64,000 nucleotides of DNA. Origin: Flavobacteriales bacterium (GTDB taxonomy: Bacteria; Bacteroidota; Bacteroidia; Flavobacteriales_F; PHOS-HE28). The notes beneath the pieces are model-generated. The model was not told the origin of the DNA. It saw nothing but the letters and a program-made list of their open reading frames with translations, and did not search any database. Below, piece after piece: positions 1 through 8,975 of the stretch. The translations under genes and the position numbers were made by a program. Where the stretch lies: the NCBI GenBank assembly GCA_024103275.1, contig JAGFIV010000037.1, positions 1-64,000 on the forward strand, given 5' to 3'. How positions within the stretch are numbered: the first letter of the stretch is position 1; each line of letters starts with the position of its first letter.

Positions 1-143
1 CCTACGTGGACCATTGCCGGTCGCCGGTGCGCCGAGGCACGGTTTAGCTCGCTTGCTCCCAGGTGGTCTACGGGGTTTTGGTCGGCGATGCGGACACCGC
101 CAAGATCTGCACCTGCGCGGGCGGCAACGCGCGTCCGATCTCC
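1..143 (+). repeat. Degraded copies of the surface-protein repeat at the window edge
   Basis: The first ~140 bases read like corrupted versions of the 90-bp repeat that follows. The frame starting at base 3 begins YVDHC, matching YVDNC of the good units, hits a stop at 45-47, then resumes as ACSQV and ends CTCAGGN against CGTCVGGN. Mismatches are dense here and absent after about base 144. Either the repeat array really decays here, or sequence quality falls at a contig end. The true 5' end of the following gene is therefore not in view. Confidence 0.5.
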
Positions 144-1490
144 TGCGTGCAGGACTGCAACGGGGTGTGGGGCGGCACGGCCTACGTGGACAACTGCGGC
201 ACCTGCGTGGGCGGGAAGACGGGATTGACCTCCTGCACCCAGGACTGCAAAGGCGTGTGGGGCGGCACGGCTTACGAGGACAACTGCGGCACCTGCGTGG
301 GCGGCAATACCGGGTTGGACGCTTGCGTGAAAGACTGCAATGGGGTGTGGGGCGGCACGGCGTACCTGGATAATTGCGGTACCTGCGTTGGCGGCAACAC
401 CGGGTTGAACGCTTGCGTGCAGGACTGCAACGGTGCGTGGGGCGGCACGGCTTACGTGGACAACTGCGGCACCTGCGTTGGTGGCAACACCGGGTTGGAT
501 GCTTGCGTGAAAGACTGCAACGGGGTGTGGGGCGGCACGGCCTACTTGGACAACTGCGGCACGTGTGTGGGTGGTACCACCGGGGAGCAAGCTTGCGCCC
601 AGGATTGTAACGGGGTATGGGGTGGACAAGCACTTCCCGGCTCGTCATGCGATGATGGCAATGCAAATACGACGAATGACTCCTGGACCGCCGATTGTAC
701 GTGCGAGGGAATTTCGGTCGTACAGGATTGCAATGGCGTTCCAAACGGACCGGCCATGCCCGGTGCGGCGTGTGACGACGGGAACCCCAACACCGGGGAT
801 GACCGGTGGACGGCCGATTGCGAATGTGCCGGCCAGTTGATCGATTGCCTGGGCAATGCCGGTGGTCCTGCGCTGCCCGGAACTCCGTGTGATGATGGAG
901 ATCCCGCGACAAACGGCGATCAATGGTCCATGACCTGCGAATGCGTGGGCCAGGATGTCGATTGCAATGGCGTACCGGGCGGCACGGCCTTTCTGGATGA
1001 TTGCGGGATCTGTGCAGGCGGTTCCACGGGGATCATTCCCAATGCGGATTCGGACGGTGATGGCATCTTGGATTGCATGGACAACTGTCCCGGTGTACAC
1101 AATCCGGATCAAGCCGACTTTGACGGGGATGGCGTTGGGGACGTATGCGACAATTGCATCTGGCTGGCCAACCCGGACCAGGCCGATCTGGACAACGACG
1201 GTATCGGGGATGCCTGCCAGTCCAATTCAAGCGTGGGCATCGGCACGGTGGAAGATGCGGCACAGGGGATGATGGTGCAGCCCAATCCCGCCATGGATGT
1301 GATCACCGTGACATGCAGGGAAGGCCTTGCACACACGCTTCAGGTCCGTGAACCATCAGGCCGTTTGGTCGTGGAGCAGCGCTATCAATCGGAAGTCCGG
1401 TTGGGCAAGCTGGCGGCAGGTACCTACATTATCCAGGCATTGGATGCGGAAGGCAGGCCGATCGCCCATGCGCGTGTGGTGAAGCTCTGA
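63..1490 (+). CDS. Repeat-rich T9SS-secreted surface protein, 5' end missing
   Basis: This is probably an extracellular or surface-attached protein exported by the type IX system. Visible in order: a degraded repeat; five near-identical 30-residue Cys-rich units (each with DCNGVWGGTAY, DNCGTCVGG); three looser units with CDDGNPNT-type cores; a thrombospondin type 3 calcium-binding stretch with alternating DSDGDGI, NPDQADFDGDGVGD and DNDGIGD motifs (about 1050-1225); and a C-terminal sorting domain (PNPAMDVITV ... GTYIIQALD ... RVVKL). No signal peptide is seen because the start lies outside the window or in the corrupted region; the GTG at 63 is only the first in-frame start after a stop. No catalytic domain is recognised. 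A structural or adhesive role is inferred. Confidence 0.8.
   Translation: MVYGVLVGDADTAKICTCAGGNARPISCVQDCNGVWGGTAYVDNCGTCVGGKTGLTSCTQDCKGVWGGTAYEDNCGTCVGGNTGLDACVKDCNGVWGGTAYLDNCGTCVGGNTGLNACVQDCNGAWGGTAYVDNCGTCVGGNTGLDACVKDCNGVWGGTAYLDNCGTCVGGTTGEQACAQDCNGVWGGQALPGSSCDDGNANTTNDSWTADCTCEGISVVQDCNGVPNGPAMPGAACDDGNPNTGDDRWTADCECAGQLIDCLGNAGGPALPGTPCDDGDPATNGDQWSMTCECVGQDVDCNGVPGGTAFLDDCGICAGGSTGIIPNADSDGDGILDCMDNCPGVHNPDQADFDGDGVGDVCDNCIWLANPDQADLDNDGIGDACQSNSSVGIGTVEDAAQGMMVQPNPAMDVITVTCREGLAHTLQVREPSGRLVVEQRYQSEVRLGKLAAGTYIIQALDAEGRPIAHARVVKL
144..593 (+). repeat. Five 90-bp tandem repeats inside the surface-protein gene
   Basis: Units start at 144, 234, 324, 414 and 504, each exactly 90 bp (30 codons), with a sixth partial unit from 594. 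Long stretches are identical at the DNA level, not just in protein, so recent unit gain or loss by recombination is likely. Each unit carries four cysteines, probably forming disulfides outside the cell. Confidence 0.9.
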
Positions 1491-1499
1491 CATCAACCG

Positions 1500-1552
1500 G
1501 CCCACCAATTCCATCGCGTCCAGCCCTGTGGGGCCGGATGGAATTGGTGGGC
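1500..1552. terminator. Bidirectional terminator between convergent genes
   Basis: A perfect 16-bp inverted repeat (1500-1515 with 1537-1552) with a 21-nt loop sits 10 bp after the surface-protein stop and before the convergent pfkA stop. There is no T-tract, but the position and perfect stem favour a shared terminator. Confidence 0.7.
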
Positions 1553-1635
1553 ACATGGGGAACACCTGCGCCGGACCTTGCCGATCAGCTTGCGGCATCC
1601 ATGGGGAGCCTTTGCATGGTGCGGGAACCACGGGC

Positions 1636-2634
1636 TCAAATGCTGAGTATGCCCAGGATCCGAAGCAGTTCATCATCCATCGTTGGCGGTCCGGCCACCA
1701 CTTCCTCGAAAGGGGTGAAGGCCATGCGCCCGTTCACCTCGCCCACCATTGCCCCGGACCGGCCTTCCAGCAAGCCTTCCACGGCCGTTACCCCGGATCT
1801 GCTCGCCAGGAGACGGTCGGCCACGGTGGGGTTGCCGCCGCGTTGCACATGGCCCAAAACGCTTACACGGGTGTCATAGTGGGCAAAACGGCCCTTCACC
1901 TTGCGGGCCACTTCATACGCCCCGCCTTCCTCATCCCCTTCGGCCACGATCACGATGACCGATGATTTGCTTCGAGCCGCCCGCTGAAGCACCTGGATCA
2001 GCTCATCGATCCCCTGCCGGTATTCCGGCACCATGACGAACTCCGCCCCGGCGGCAATGCCGCAATGCAGGGCGATGGCACCGGAGGTCCGCCCCATTAC
2101 TTCCACGAAGAACAGGCGATCGTGGGAGGAGGCCGTGTCGCGGATCCGGTCGATCATTTCCATCGCGGTATTGGTAGCCGTGTCAAACCCGATGGACCGG
2201 TCCGTGCCCCGCAGGTCATTGTCGATGGTCCCCGAAATGCCGATCACGGGCATGCCATGCTCCTTTGCGAATAGGGAGGCGCCCCGGAAGGTTCCGTCGC
2301 CGCCGATGGCGATCAAAGCGTCGATCCCCCATTGGTCGAGGTGGGCCTTGGCCCGGGCCCTTCCTTCCTCGGTCATGAATGCCTTGCTGCGTGCCGAGCG
2401 CAGGATGGTGCCTCCGCGTTGGATGATGTTGCTCACATCACGGATGCCAAGACGTTTGACGTTGTTCTGGACCATGCCCTCGAAACCCTCGTAGATGCCG
2501 CTGACCGCCAGGCCATGGTAATGCGCGGTGCGCACTACGGCGCGGATGGCGGCATTCATGCCCGGCGCATCGCCGCCCGAGGTGAAAACCCCGATGTGTG
2601 CCGGGTGGCCGCCATGTGCAGCTTCCGGGCTCAT
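1636..2634 (-). CDS. pfkA: ATP-dependent 6-phosphofructokinase
   Basis: It phosphorylates fructose-6-phosphate to fructose-1,6-bisphosphate in glycolysis (cytoplasm). The 332-residue product has the group A PFK landmarks in order: GGDAPGMNAAIR near the N terminus, GGDGTFRGA, GTIDNDLRGTD, the MGRTSG substrate loop and HVQRGGNPT. Glycine in GGDG and in SGTIDND, rather than the aspartate and lysine of pyrophosphate enzymes, points to ATP as the donor. The start at 2634 gives the usual N terminus and overlaps the stop of the upstream gene as ATGA, implying translational coupling; a longer in-frame extension runs through that gene and was rejected. Confidence 0.95.
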   Translation of the reverse strand: MSPEAAHGGHPAHIGVFTSGGDAPGMNAAIRAVVRTAHYHGLAVSGIYEGFEGMVQNNVKRLGIRDVSNIIQRGGTILRSARSKAFMTEEGRARAKAHLDQWGIDALIAIGGDGTFRGASLFAKEHGMPVIGISGTIDNDLRGTDRSIGFDTATNTAMEMIDRIRDTASSHDRLFFVEVMGRTSGAIALHCGIAAGAEFVMVPEYRQGIDELIQVLQRAARSKSSVIVIVAEGDEEGGAYEVARKVKGRFAHYDTRVSVLGHVQRGGNPTVADRLLASRSGVTAVEGLLEGRSGAMVGEVNGRMAFTPFEEVVAGPPTMDDELLRILGILSI

Positions 2635-3002
2635 GTGCTGGGCAGGGTGGGCGGTTGATCCGTGACCAGAAGATGCAATCTGTCCTTGATCACCAAGTAC
2701 TGCGGGCACGTGCGATCAAGTGTGCTGCCGAGCAACTGGCCCAAAAGGAAAAACGCCCTGTCTTGCCCGGGATACCGTTGCAGTAAGCCCACCACTTCAC
2801 GGGAGTGCTTGGCCATCACCAGGTTCAGGCAATGCCGCACGGCCAGGTCCAGTTCGCGGTCGCTCCCCGACAAGTCGATGGCCCCGATGCATTCGCACAG
2901 CTCCACCGGCATGGTTGAGGGGGGCTGTGCATGTTGGGCGTGGCCCGCCGGGACCAACGCCAGCAACGTGATCAAGGTCAAGATGGACCGCAGGTGGTTC
3001 AT
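2631..3002 (-). CDS. Small secreted protein of unknown function
   Basis: The 123-residue product starts with a clear signal peptide (MNHLRSILTLITLLALVPAGHAQ). The mature part has three cysteines, including a CECIG motif, and no domain that I recognise. It is translationally coupled to pfkA by an ATGA overlap, so the two are co-transcribed, but the pairing suggests no obvious shared role. A TACCTTTA sequence about 15 bp upstream of the start could be its -7 element. Confidence 0.6.
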   Translation of the reverse strand: MNHLRSILTLITLLALVPAGHAQHAQPPSTMPVELCECIGAIDLSGSDRELDLAVRHCLNLVMAKHSREVVGLLQRYPGQDRAFFLLGQLLGSTLDRTCPQYLVIKDRLHLLVTDQPPTLPST

Positions 3003-3109
3003 CGTGCAGGGAGGTAAAGGTAGGCGGGTTGCGTGGAATTGCGGGCACTGGACCTCCGGGGCAGGTATCCGGCGTGGATGGGTCCGGTCCCCCGGGGCGG
3101 GCGTACCGT

Positions 3110-3613
3110 TCAGTGGTCGAACGTGTTGGGGAGGTGTGCACGCATAGCGGAAACCCCGGCCTCCACCTTTCTTTTTTGTTCCTCCTTGAAGGCATTCAGC
3201 TTGGCCGCCAGTTGATCATTTCCCAAGGCCATGATCTGGATGGCCAACAATCCCGCGTTGCGCGAGCCGTTCACCGCCATGGTGGCCACCGGCACGCCCG
3301 CCGGCATTTGCGCAATGCTCAACAGGGAATCCCAACCGTCCAAGCTGTTGCGGCTTTTGATGGGAACACCGATCACCGGCAGGGTGGTCAGCGAGGCCAC
3401 CATGCCCGGCAGGTGTGCGGCACCTCCCGCACCGGCGATGATCACACGGACCCCGCGTGCGGCGGCCCCCTTGGCATAGGCCACCATCCGCTCCGGCGTG
3501 CGATGGGCGCTCACCACGGTTACTTCGAACGGGGCACCGAACTCCTTGACGGTGTCCACCGCTTCCCGCATGACCTCCAGGTCGCTGCTGCTTCCCATGA
3601 TAATGCCGATCAT
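3110..3613 (-). CDS. purE: N5-carboxyaminoimidazole ribonucleotide mutase
   Basis: It converts N5-CAIR to CAIR in de novo purine synthesis. The 167-residue length is normal for class I PurE. Motifs seen: [12 protein letters not shown] at the N terminus, [23 protein letters not shown] and GVPIKS. Its ATG overlaps the purK stop as ATGA, so PurK and PurE, which act consecutively, are translationally coupled. Confidence 0.95.
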   Translation of the reverse strand: MIGIIMGSSSDLEVMREAVDTVKEFGAPFEVTVVSAHRTPERMVAYAKGAAARGVRVIIAGAGGAAHLPGMVASLTTLPVIGVPIKSRNSLDGWDSLLSIAQMPAGVPVATMAVNGSRNAGLLAIQIMALGNDQLAAKLNAFKEEQKRKVEAGVSAMRAHLPNTFDH

Positions 3614-4773
3614 TCCACGGATGTTTTTTCAGGTCCTGGTATGGCCGATGGCACCACTTTGCCGTGCCGCTTGATCCGGGCAATGGCCCGGTCCACTTCT
3701 TCCTCACCCTGTTCCACCACGGTCACGTGGCCCATCTTTCGGCCGGTCCTGGTCTGTGCCTTGCCGTAAAGATGGATGGAAGCTCCCTTCAAGGCCAACA
3801 TTTCGGCACAGCCCAGAAGCATCGGCTTGCCGCTGCCTCCTTCGCCCACCAGGTTCACCATGGCCGCATGCCCTTGCATGTGCACATCACCCACGGGCCA
3901 GCCCATATACACGCGCAGGAGCTGGTCGTATTGGGAACTGGCGCAGGCCTCAATGGTGAAATGGCCGCTATTGTGCGCCCGGGGTGCGGTCTCGTTCACC
4001 CACAGTTTGCCCTCGGTGTCCAGGAACATTTCAACGGCATAGATCCCGGGGCCGCCAAATGCATGGGCCACGGCCATCGCCAGTTCCTTGGCGCGCTGGC
4101 ACACGTCGGCGGGACAGCGTGCCGGGGCACGCAGCACATCGACCAGGTTCAGCCCGGGGTCGAACACCATCTCCACCGGATCGTACGCCATTACGCCACC
4201 GTCGCTGCCTCGGACGGCGATCACGGCGAGTTCCTTGTCGATGGACATGCGTTTCTCCAGCACATACGGTCCATGGAAGTCGGGTGGGACGTCGGCCGCA
4301 GCTGTCACAGGTATCACACCCTTGCCATCGTAGCCGCCGGTCCTGGTCTTGAGGAAAGCCGGCAGAAGATGGGGAAACGCATCCACTTGGGCAGCGTTTT
4401 CAATGAGGGCGAAAGGTGGCGTGGGGATGCCTTGACCTTGGTAGAATTCCTTTTGGAGGCCCTTGTCCTGGATGGTGCGCAGGATGCCGGGTGCCGGGAT
4501 CACGGTCTTCCCCCGTTCCGCCAGTTCCTGCAAGGCATCCACGTTCACATGTTCGATCTCGATGCCCACCACGTCCGCGTCTTCCGCAAATCGCAGCACG
4601 GTATCCCTGTCGGTGAAAGCGCCCTGCACGAAGCGGTTTGCCAGCCGTGCACAAGGACAGGCGGGATCAGGGTCGAGTATGTGCACCTCCACATCGTAGC
4701 GCAGGGCATTCTCGATGAACATGCGGCCCAACTGGCCCCCGCCCAGCACGGCGATACGCTGCGGATGGTCCAT
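3610..4773 (-). CDS. purK: 5-(carboxyamino)imidazole ribonucleotide synthase
   Basis: This ATP-grasp enzyme makes N5-CAIR from AIR and bicarbonate, the step before PurE. The 387-residue product begins [18 protein letters not shown], the typical PurK nucleotide-binding start, and contains [11 protein letters not shown], an ATP-grasp VLEKR motif and [14 protein letters not shown]. The start at 4773 was chosen over a 65-residue upstream extension because homology begins there and a TATCTTCG -7 element lies 5 bp upstream. First gene of a purK-purE operon. Confidence 0.95.
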   Translation of the reverse strand: MDHPQRIAVLGGGQLGRMFIENALRYDVEVHILDPDPACPCARLANRFVQGAFTDRDTVLRFAEDADVVGIEIEHVNVDALQELAERGKTVIPAPGILRTIQDKGLQKEFYQGQGIPTPPFALIENAAQVDAFPHLLPAFLKTRTGGYDGKGVIPVTAAADVPPDFHGPYVLEKRMSIDKELAVIAVRGSDGGVMAYDPVEMVFDPGLNLVDVLRAPARCPADVCQRAKELAMAVAHAFGGPGIYAVEMFLDTEGKLWVNETAPRAHNSGHFTIEACASSQYDQLLRVYMGWPVGDVHMQGHAAMVNLVGEGGSGKPMLLGCAEMLALKGASIHLYGKAQTRTGRKMGHVTVVEQGEEEVDRAIARIKRHGKVVPSAIPGPEKTSVE

Positions 4774-4777
4774 GGGG

Positions 4778-4785
4778 CGAAGATA
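4778..4785 (-). promoter_or_regulatory. -7 element TATCTTCG of purK
   Basis: It matches the Bacteroidota -7 consensus TAnnTTTG except for one C. Its last G is 5 bp from the purK ATG, which implies a leaderless or nearly leaderless transcript. Confidence 0.5.
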
Positions 4786-4817
4786 CCGGAAGGTCCCATC
4801 CGCCCGCTGTGGCGCAG

Positions 4818-5417
4818 CTATCGCCGCAACCGCCGGTGCGAAAATTGCATGAACCGCTTGCCAACGGTCAGCTGGAGCGACCGATTGGCCGGAAACAGCT
4901 TGTTGTCGTCCACGAGCATATTGGCGAACCCATTGTAGTAGCGCAAGGTGATGTCGATACCGGACCAAGTGCTTGCCCCGAGCCCCACATGGGCACCCAT
5001 GTCCAACCGGTTCACCATCGCGCTGGCATCCTGATCACCGACATAGGCGAATACCAGGTAGCTGCCTTGGCCGCCCACTTGGAGATTGACGGTGCGGTTG
5101 ACGAAGAATTTCAGGCTGATGGGTACGACCCCATGCAGGGTGCGCAGGCTGGACCGCCCGCCGTCCGGCAGGTCCATGGCGGTGCCGCCCCAGGAACACA
5201 ACAATTCCGGTTGCACCTCCCAGCGGTTGCCTGCAACGATGGGTGCATAGAACCCGGCGACAAAGCCCACCACGGGCCTGTACACCGCCATGCCGGATTG
5301 CCACGTTGTTCCCTGCGGGCCACCCATGTATCCGAGGCCTGATCGTGCAGCACGTTGCGCCAAGCTTGTGGGCGGAGCGGCAAGGAATGCCAGCAGGACA
5401 AACGCCAACGACCTCAT
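4818..5417 (-). CDS. Outer-membrane beta-barrel protein, PorT-like
   Basis: The 199-residue product has a signal peptide (hydrophobic core LAFVLLAFLAAP, cleavage near SLAQ). The mature part is built of alternating amphipathic strands such as LNVGGQGSYLVFAYV-like segments and IDITLRYYNGF, ending with a strand close to the C terminus, which suits an 8-stranded barrel of the outer-membrane protein beta-barrel family common in Bacteroidota. Function unknown. It stands alone between purK and the metalloprotease gene. Confidence 0.65.
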   Translation of the reverse strand: MRSLAFVLLAFLAAPPTSLAQRAARSGLGYMGGPQGTTWQSGMAVYRPVVGFVAGFYAPIVAGNRWEVQPELLCSWGGTAMDLPDGGRSSLRTLHGVVPISLKFFVNRTVNLQVGGQGSYLVFAYVGDQDASAMVNRLDMGAHVGLGASTWSGIDITLRYYNGFANMLVDDNKLFPANRSLQLTVGKRFMQFSHRRLRR

Positions 5418-5540
5418 GTCCGGATTGTAATACCGGGGTCTTTACGACCAGTGCGTCGGACAAGTTGCATGGCCCATCATCTGTTGGACGAAGGGGCCGG
5501 GACCATCGGCGAAAGCAGGCCCGTGGAGGGTGTTCCGGCA

Positions 5541-7193
5541 CTAGCGCAACCCGGCCGTGAAACGGCCGGTCAGGCGGGTTTCCCCTGCCAGCAGCACGAA
5601 CTGGTAGATGCCCGCATCCAGGCTGGACGTGTTGATCACCAGTCGCGATGCGGGGACCTCCAGATTCAGCACCGTGCGGCCTGCGGCATCCAGCACCACG
5701 GCCCGTTGCCCTTCCTTGGCTTGGGGCCATGTGATCTCCACCAGGTCCAACCCATGCCTGATGGTCAATTCCTCCGTCCTTGTTTCGGCCAATGAAGCAG
5801 GACCGGTTATGCTGATGCCGTAATCCTCCGTTTCGCCCCAATTGAAATCGTGGCAGGGGTCTGCAAATTCCGGATCATTATCACTCGGGAAGACCAGGCG
5901 GACCCGCATGATGGTGTTTCCCAGGACCGCGTCGGCCGGTACCGTGAACGGGAAGGAAATGTTCTCGAATTCCCCGCTGGACATGGCTTCGCCGATCTTC
6001 TCGCCACTCGTGAACGAGTTGTCCTGGTTGAAATCGATCCATGCGGCAACGATGTCCTCGAAATATTCCCCCGTGGTGACCTCCAGCGTGTATGCACCGC
6101 CACGGGCCAAAGGGGTGGTCATGTTCAGGTAGTTGTTGTAGGAGGCACCGTCCATGGACCCTGTGCCGGTGTTGTTGATCTGGCCCAGGATCACGCCATC
6201 GATGAAATCCCCATCGGCGGTCCCTACGGCGGACGTGGGGATGCACGCCTCAACAGGGTTGCCTCCCGCACATCCGTTGGAGGTCAACAGCGACGCCCGC
6301 ACCCCGTTCAGGATGTTGTTCATGACGTTGACCTGGCCATTGGTGAACATGACGGGACAGTTGCTATAGTCCATGAAGTTCTCGTACTGGGTGAGGGTAT
6401 TGCACTTCATCAGGTTGGGGTTGCTGCAGCTGAAGGTCGGGCTGTCCGTGGCAGGGGTATCGCTGATGCCGTCGCCCGGGCTGCAGTTGCCATTGCCCCA
6501 CGGATGGGGCAGTCCGAAATAGTGGCCGATCTCGTGCGTGGCGGTGCGGTCGGGGGTGCCGTACAAGTAATCCAGCACAAGGCCGTCATATACGGTTCCG
6601 GCCATGCCTCCCTGGGGCAGGTAGGCATACCCGGCGGTGACCATGCCCCCAGAGGCCCCGCTGCTGATATCGCAGATCCAGATGTTGAGGTACTTGGTGG
6701 TGTTCCATGCCGGCGAGCCCAACGGGGCGAATTTCATGTCGTCGGTCTCCGTGTCGGGATTGAACCAGGTCTTGGTGGTCTGTGTGCGGATGATGCCGGT
6801 CGTAGGCTGTCCGGCGGGATCGATGTTGGCCAGGCAAAACCCGATCTGCGCGTTGCCGCGTGAGGCGGCGAAGACCTGGCGCACCTGGCTGTAATCATAG
6901 TTCAATGCTTGATAATCCTGGTTGATCCTGGTGATGATGCCGTTGATCACGTTGTCCGATACATTTTCCGAAGCGGTGTTCCAAACCACATGGACCACCA
7001 CCGGGATCACGTGGTCGGCATCCCGTTGTGCTGCTTCATGCTCCAGTGCGGCGGTGGCTTGGGCCAGGTCCACGTCCACGCCGTGCGCCTGCATCCAACG
7101 CTCCGTGATCACATGGGAAAGACAGGGCTCCTGGCCCCAAAGGAGGAAAGTGGCCAAGGCACCGGCCACGGCTGAAAGCGTCCGTTTGATCAT
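5541..7193 (-). CDS. Secreted M43-family zinc metalloprotease with T9SS sorting domain
   Basis: The 550-residue secreted protease has a signal peptide (MIKRTLSAVAGALATFLLWGQ), a pro-region, and a catalytic domain with HEIGHYFGLPH around residues 219-229. This extended HExxHxxGxxH zinc motif belongs to M43 (pappalysin/cytophagalysin) enzymes; the NFMDYSNC segment supplies the Met-turn. A GEVED-type domain follows (ending NWGETEDYGISI), then a T9SS C-terminal sorting domain with GIYQFVLL near the end. It probably degrades extracellular protein. The start at 7193 follows a TATTTTCG -7 element by 5 bp. Confidence 0.9.
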   Translation of the reverse strand: MIKRTLSAVAGALATFLLWGQEPCLSHVITERWMQAHGVDVDLAQATAALEHEAAQRDADHVIPVVVHVVWNTASENVSDNVINGIITRINQDYQALNYDYSQVRQVFAASRGNAQIGFCLANIDPAGQPTTGIIRTQTTKTWFNPDTETDDMKFAPLGSPAWNTTKYLNIWICDISSGASGGMVTAGYAYLPQGGMAGTVYDGLVLDYLYGTPDRTATHEIGHYFGLPHPWGNGNCSPGDGISDTPATDSPTFSCSNPNLMKCNTLTQYENFMDYSNCPVMFTNGQVNVMNNILNGVRASLLTSNGCAGGNPVEACIPTSAVGTADGDFIDGVILGQINNTGTGSMDGASYNNYLNMTTPLARGGAYTLEVTTGEYFEDIVAAWIDFNQDNSFTSGEKIGEAMSSGEFENISFPFTVPADAVLGNTIMRVRLVFPSDNDPEFADPCHDFNWGETEDYGISITGPASLAETRTEELTIRHGLDLVEITWPQAKEGQRAVVLDAAGRTVLNLEVPASRLVINTSSLDAGIYQFVLLAGETRLTGRFTAGLR

Positions 7194-7197
7194 CGGA

Positions 7198-7205
7198 CGA
7201 AAATA
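7198..7205 (-). promoter_or_regulatory. -7 element TATTTTCG of the metalloprotease gene
   Basis: TAnnTTCG variant of the Bacteroidota -7 element. Its last G is 5 bp before the ATG at 7193, consistent with leaderless transcription. Confidence 0.5.
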
Positions 7206-7218
7206 GGGGATGGCACAC

Positions 7219-7866
7219 CTATTTCGCCAGCCTTCTGATGGCCTCGGCCGGGTCGGAGGTGCCGAATACGCTGTTCCCGGCCACCAGGGCATCGGCCCCG
7301 TGCCTGGACAGTTCCGCCGCATTGTCCGTATTGATGCCCCCGTCCACCTCGATCAGGAACGACAGTCCATGGATCCGGCGCAGTTCGTTCAAGGCGTTCA
7401 GCTTCCGGTAAGTGCCTGGTATGAAGCCTTGGCCGCCAAAGCCGGGATTCACGCTCATGAGGATCACCTGGTCCAGGTCCCACAGGATATCCGTGAGCAG
7501 GTGCACCGGCGTGTGCGGATTGATCGCCACCCCGGCCTTCATGCCTGCGGCCTTGATGGCCTGCACGGTGCGGTGCAGGTGCGTGCAGGCCTCGTAATGC
7601 ACCGTCAGATGGTCGGCACCGGCATCGCGGAAGGCCGTGATGTAGCGGTCCGGGTCCACGATCATCAGGTGGACGTCGAAGATCTTCTTCGACAGGGGTC
7701 GGATGGCCTTAATGACGGGGAACCCGAAGCTGATGTTGGGGACGAACACGCCGTCCATCACATCCAGGTGCAGCCACGGGGCGGGGCTGGCCTCCACGAT
7801 CTCCACGGCCTGGGCCAAGCGGGCGAAATCGGCGGAAAGGAGGGAAGGGGCGATGATGGTGGCCAT
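7219..7866 (-). CDS. rpe: Ribulose-phosphate 3-epimerase
   Basis: It interconverts ribulose-5-phosphate and xylulose-5-phosphate in the pentose phosphate pathway. The 215-residue TIM barrel shows IIAPSLLSADF at the start, HLDVMDGVFVPN (metal-binding His/Asp), DVHLMI, VNPGFGGQ and EVDGGIN, all classic Rpe motifs. The start at 7866 follows a perfect TACATTTG -7 element by 7 bp; a longer upstream reading frame lacks homology. Confidence 0.95.
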   Translation of the reverse strand: MATIIAPSLLSADFARLAQAVEIVEASPAPWLHLDVMDGVFVPNISFGFPVIKAIRPLSKKIFDVHLMIVDPDRYITAFRDAGADHLTVHYEACTHLHRTVQAIKAAGMKAGVAINPHTPVHLLTDILWDLDQVILMSVNPGFGGQGFIPGTYRKLNALNELRRIHGLSFLIEVDGGINTDNAAELSRHGADALVAGNSVFGTSDPAEAIRRLAK

Positions 7867-7872
7867 GGCCGG

Positions 7873-7880
7873 CAAATGTA
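7873..7880 (-). promoter_or_regulatory. -7 element TACATTTG of rpe
   Basis: Perfect match to TAnnTTTG. Its last G is 7 bp from the rpe ATG, implying a leaderless mRNA. Confidence 0.6.
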
Positions 7881-7890
7881 GCGGAACGGA

Positions 7891-7917
7891 CAAGGCCGCC
7901 CGGAACAGGCGGCCTTG
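7891..7917 (-). terminator. Stem-loop after rpoD
   Basis: A 10-bp GC-rich inverted repeat (7891-7900 with 7908-7917) with a 7-nt loop lies about 25 bp past the rpoD stop on the minus strand. There is no T-tract, so the call is moderate. Confidence 0.5.
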
Positions 7918-7941
7918 CATGCGATCCCGCGGCCATTTCCC

Positions 7942-8811
7942 TTAATCGTTCAGGTAGGTGCGCAGGTCGCGGCCATGTCCCACGTGCTTGAGGCGGCGGA
8001 TGGCCTTTTCCTTGATCTGCCGGACGCGCTCCCGGGTCAGGTCGAATTTGCGCCCGATCTCTTCCAGGGTATGGGGCTGGTTGCCGCCAAGCCCGAAGTA
8101 CAGCCTGATCACGTCGCCTTCGCGCCCCGACAGGGTTTCCAGGGAGCGTTCGATCTCGGCCTTCAGGCTGTCGGTGAGCAGGCTTTCCATGGGGTCGGGC
8201 TGGTCGCGGTTGGCCATGGTATCGTGCATGGTCCCGCTGTCCCCGTCATCGCGCAGCGGCGCATCCATGCTCAGGTGGCGGCCCGTGTTGCCCATGCTGG
8301 CCTTCACCTCGTCCAGGGTCATCTCCAGCGTTTCGGCCAGCTCGGCCGCGGTGGGTGCCCGCTCGTGTTCCTGCTCGAGCCGGGCGAAGGCCTTGTTGAT
8401 CTTGTTGATGGAGCCGATCTTGTTCAGCGGCAGGCGCACAATGCGGGCTTGTTCGGCCAGGCTTTGCAGGATCTGCTGGCGGATCCACCACACGGCATAG
8501 CTGATGAACTTGAAACCGCGCGTCTCGTCGAAACGCGTGGCGGCCTTGATCAGGCCCAGGTTGCCCTCGCTGATCAGATCGGGGAGGGTAAGGCCCTGCC
8601 CTTGGTATTGCTTGGCCACGGAGACCACGAAGCGCAGGTTGGCCTTGCACAGGGTTTCCAGGGCCTCGGTGTCGCCTTGCTTGATCTTGCGGGCCAGTTC
8701 CACTTCCTCCTGGGCGGTGATCAGTTTCACCTTGCCGATCTCGGTGAGGTATTTGTCCAGCGACGGCGTGTCGCGGTTGGTGACCTGCTTGGAGATCTTC
8801 AGTTGACGCAT
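7942..8811 (-). CDS. rpoD: Primary RNA polymerase sigma factor (RpoD/SigA)
   Basis: This is the housekeeping sigma-70 factor. At 289 residues it is the short form typical of Bacteroidota, lacking most of region 1.1. Seen in order: region 1.2 ([12 protein letters not shown]), region 2 with [13 protein letters not shown] and [15 protein letters not shown] (-10 recognition and melting), region 3, and region 4 with the HTH stretch [21 protein letters not shown]. The start at 8811 (MRQLKISKQ) matches the family; an ATG 9 bp upstream is also possible. This factor is presumably the reader of the TAnnTTYG elements described here. Confidence 0.95.
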   Translation of the reverse strand: MRQLKISKQVTNRDTPSLDKYLTEIGKVKLITAQEEVELARKIKQGDTEALETLCKANLRFVVSVAKQYQGQGLTLPDLISEGNLGLIKAATRFDETRGFKFISYAVWWIRQQILQSLAEQARIVRLPLNKIGSINKINKAFARLEQEHERAPTAAELAETLEMTLDEVKASMGNTGRHLSMDAPLRDDGDSGTMHDTMANRDQPDPMESLLTDSLKAEIERSLETLSGREGDVIRLYFGLGGNQPHTLEEIGRKFDLTRERVRQIKEKAIRRLKHVGHGRDLRTYLND

Positions 8812-8926
8812 TCTAGCCATGATGCCCGGAGGGTTTCTTTCATTGGATCGGTGCTGTTCAACGCCGATGGGCGGCCTGCGGTTACGGGGGCATGGCGCGT
8901 GGATAGGCGCGCGGACCTGAAAGCGA

Positions 8927-8954
8927 AAGGGGCCGCCCCGGCGGGCGGCCCCTT
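8927..8954 (-). terminator. Terminator after pnp
   Basis: An 11-bp perfect GC-rich stem (8927-8937 with 8944-8954) with a 6-nt loop begins ~20 bp past the pnp stop. On the minus strand it ends in CCTT then TCGC, so the T-tract is weak. Confidence 0.6.
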
Positions 8955-8975
8955 CCATGCCGACGGGTGCGCGGC

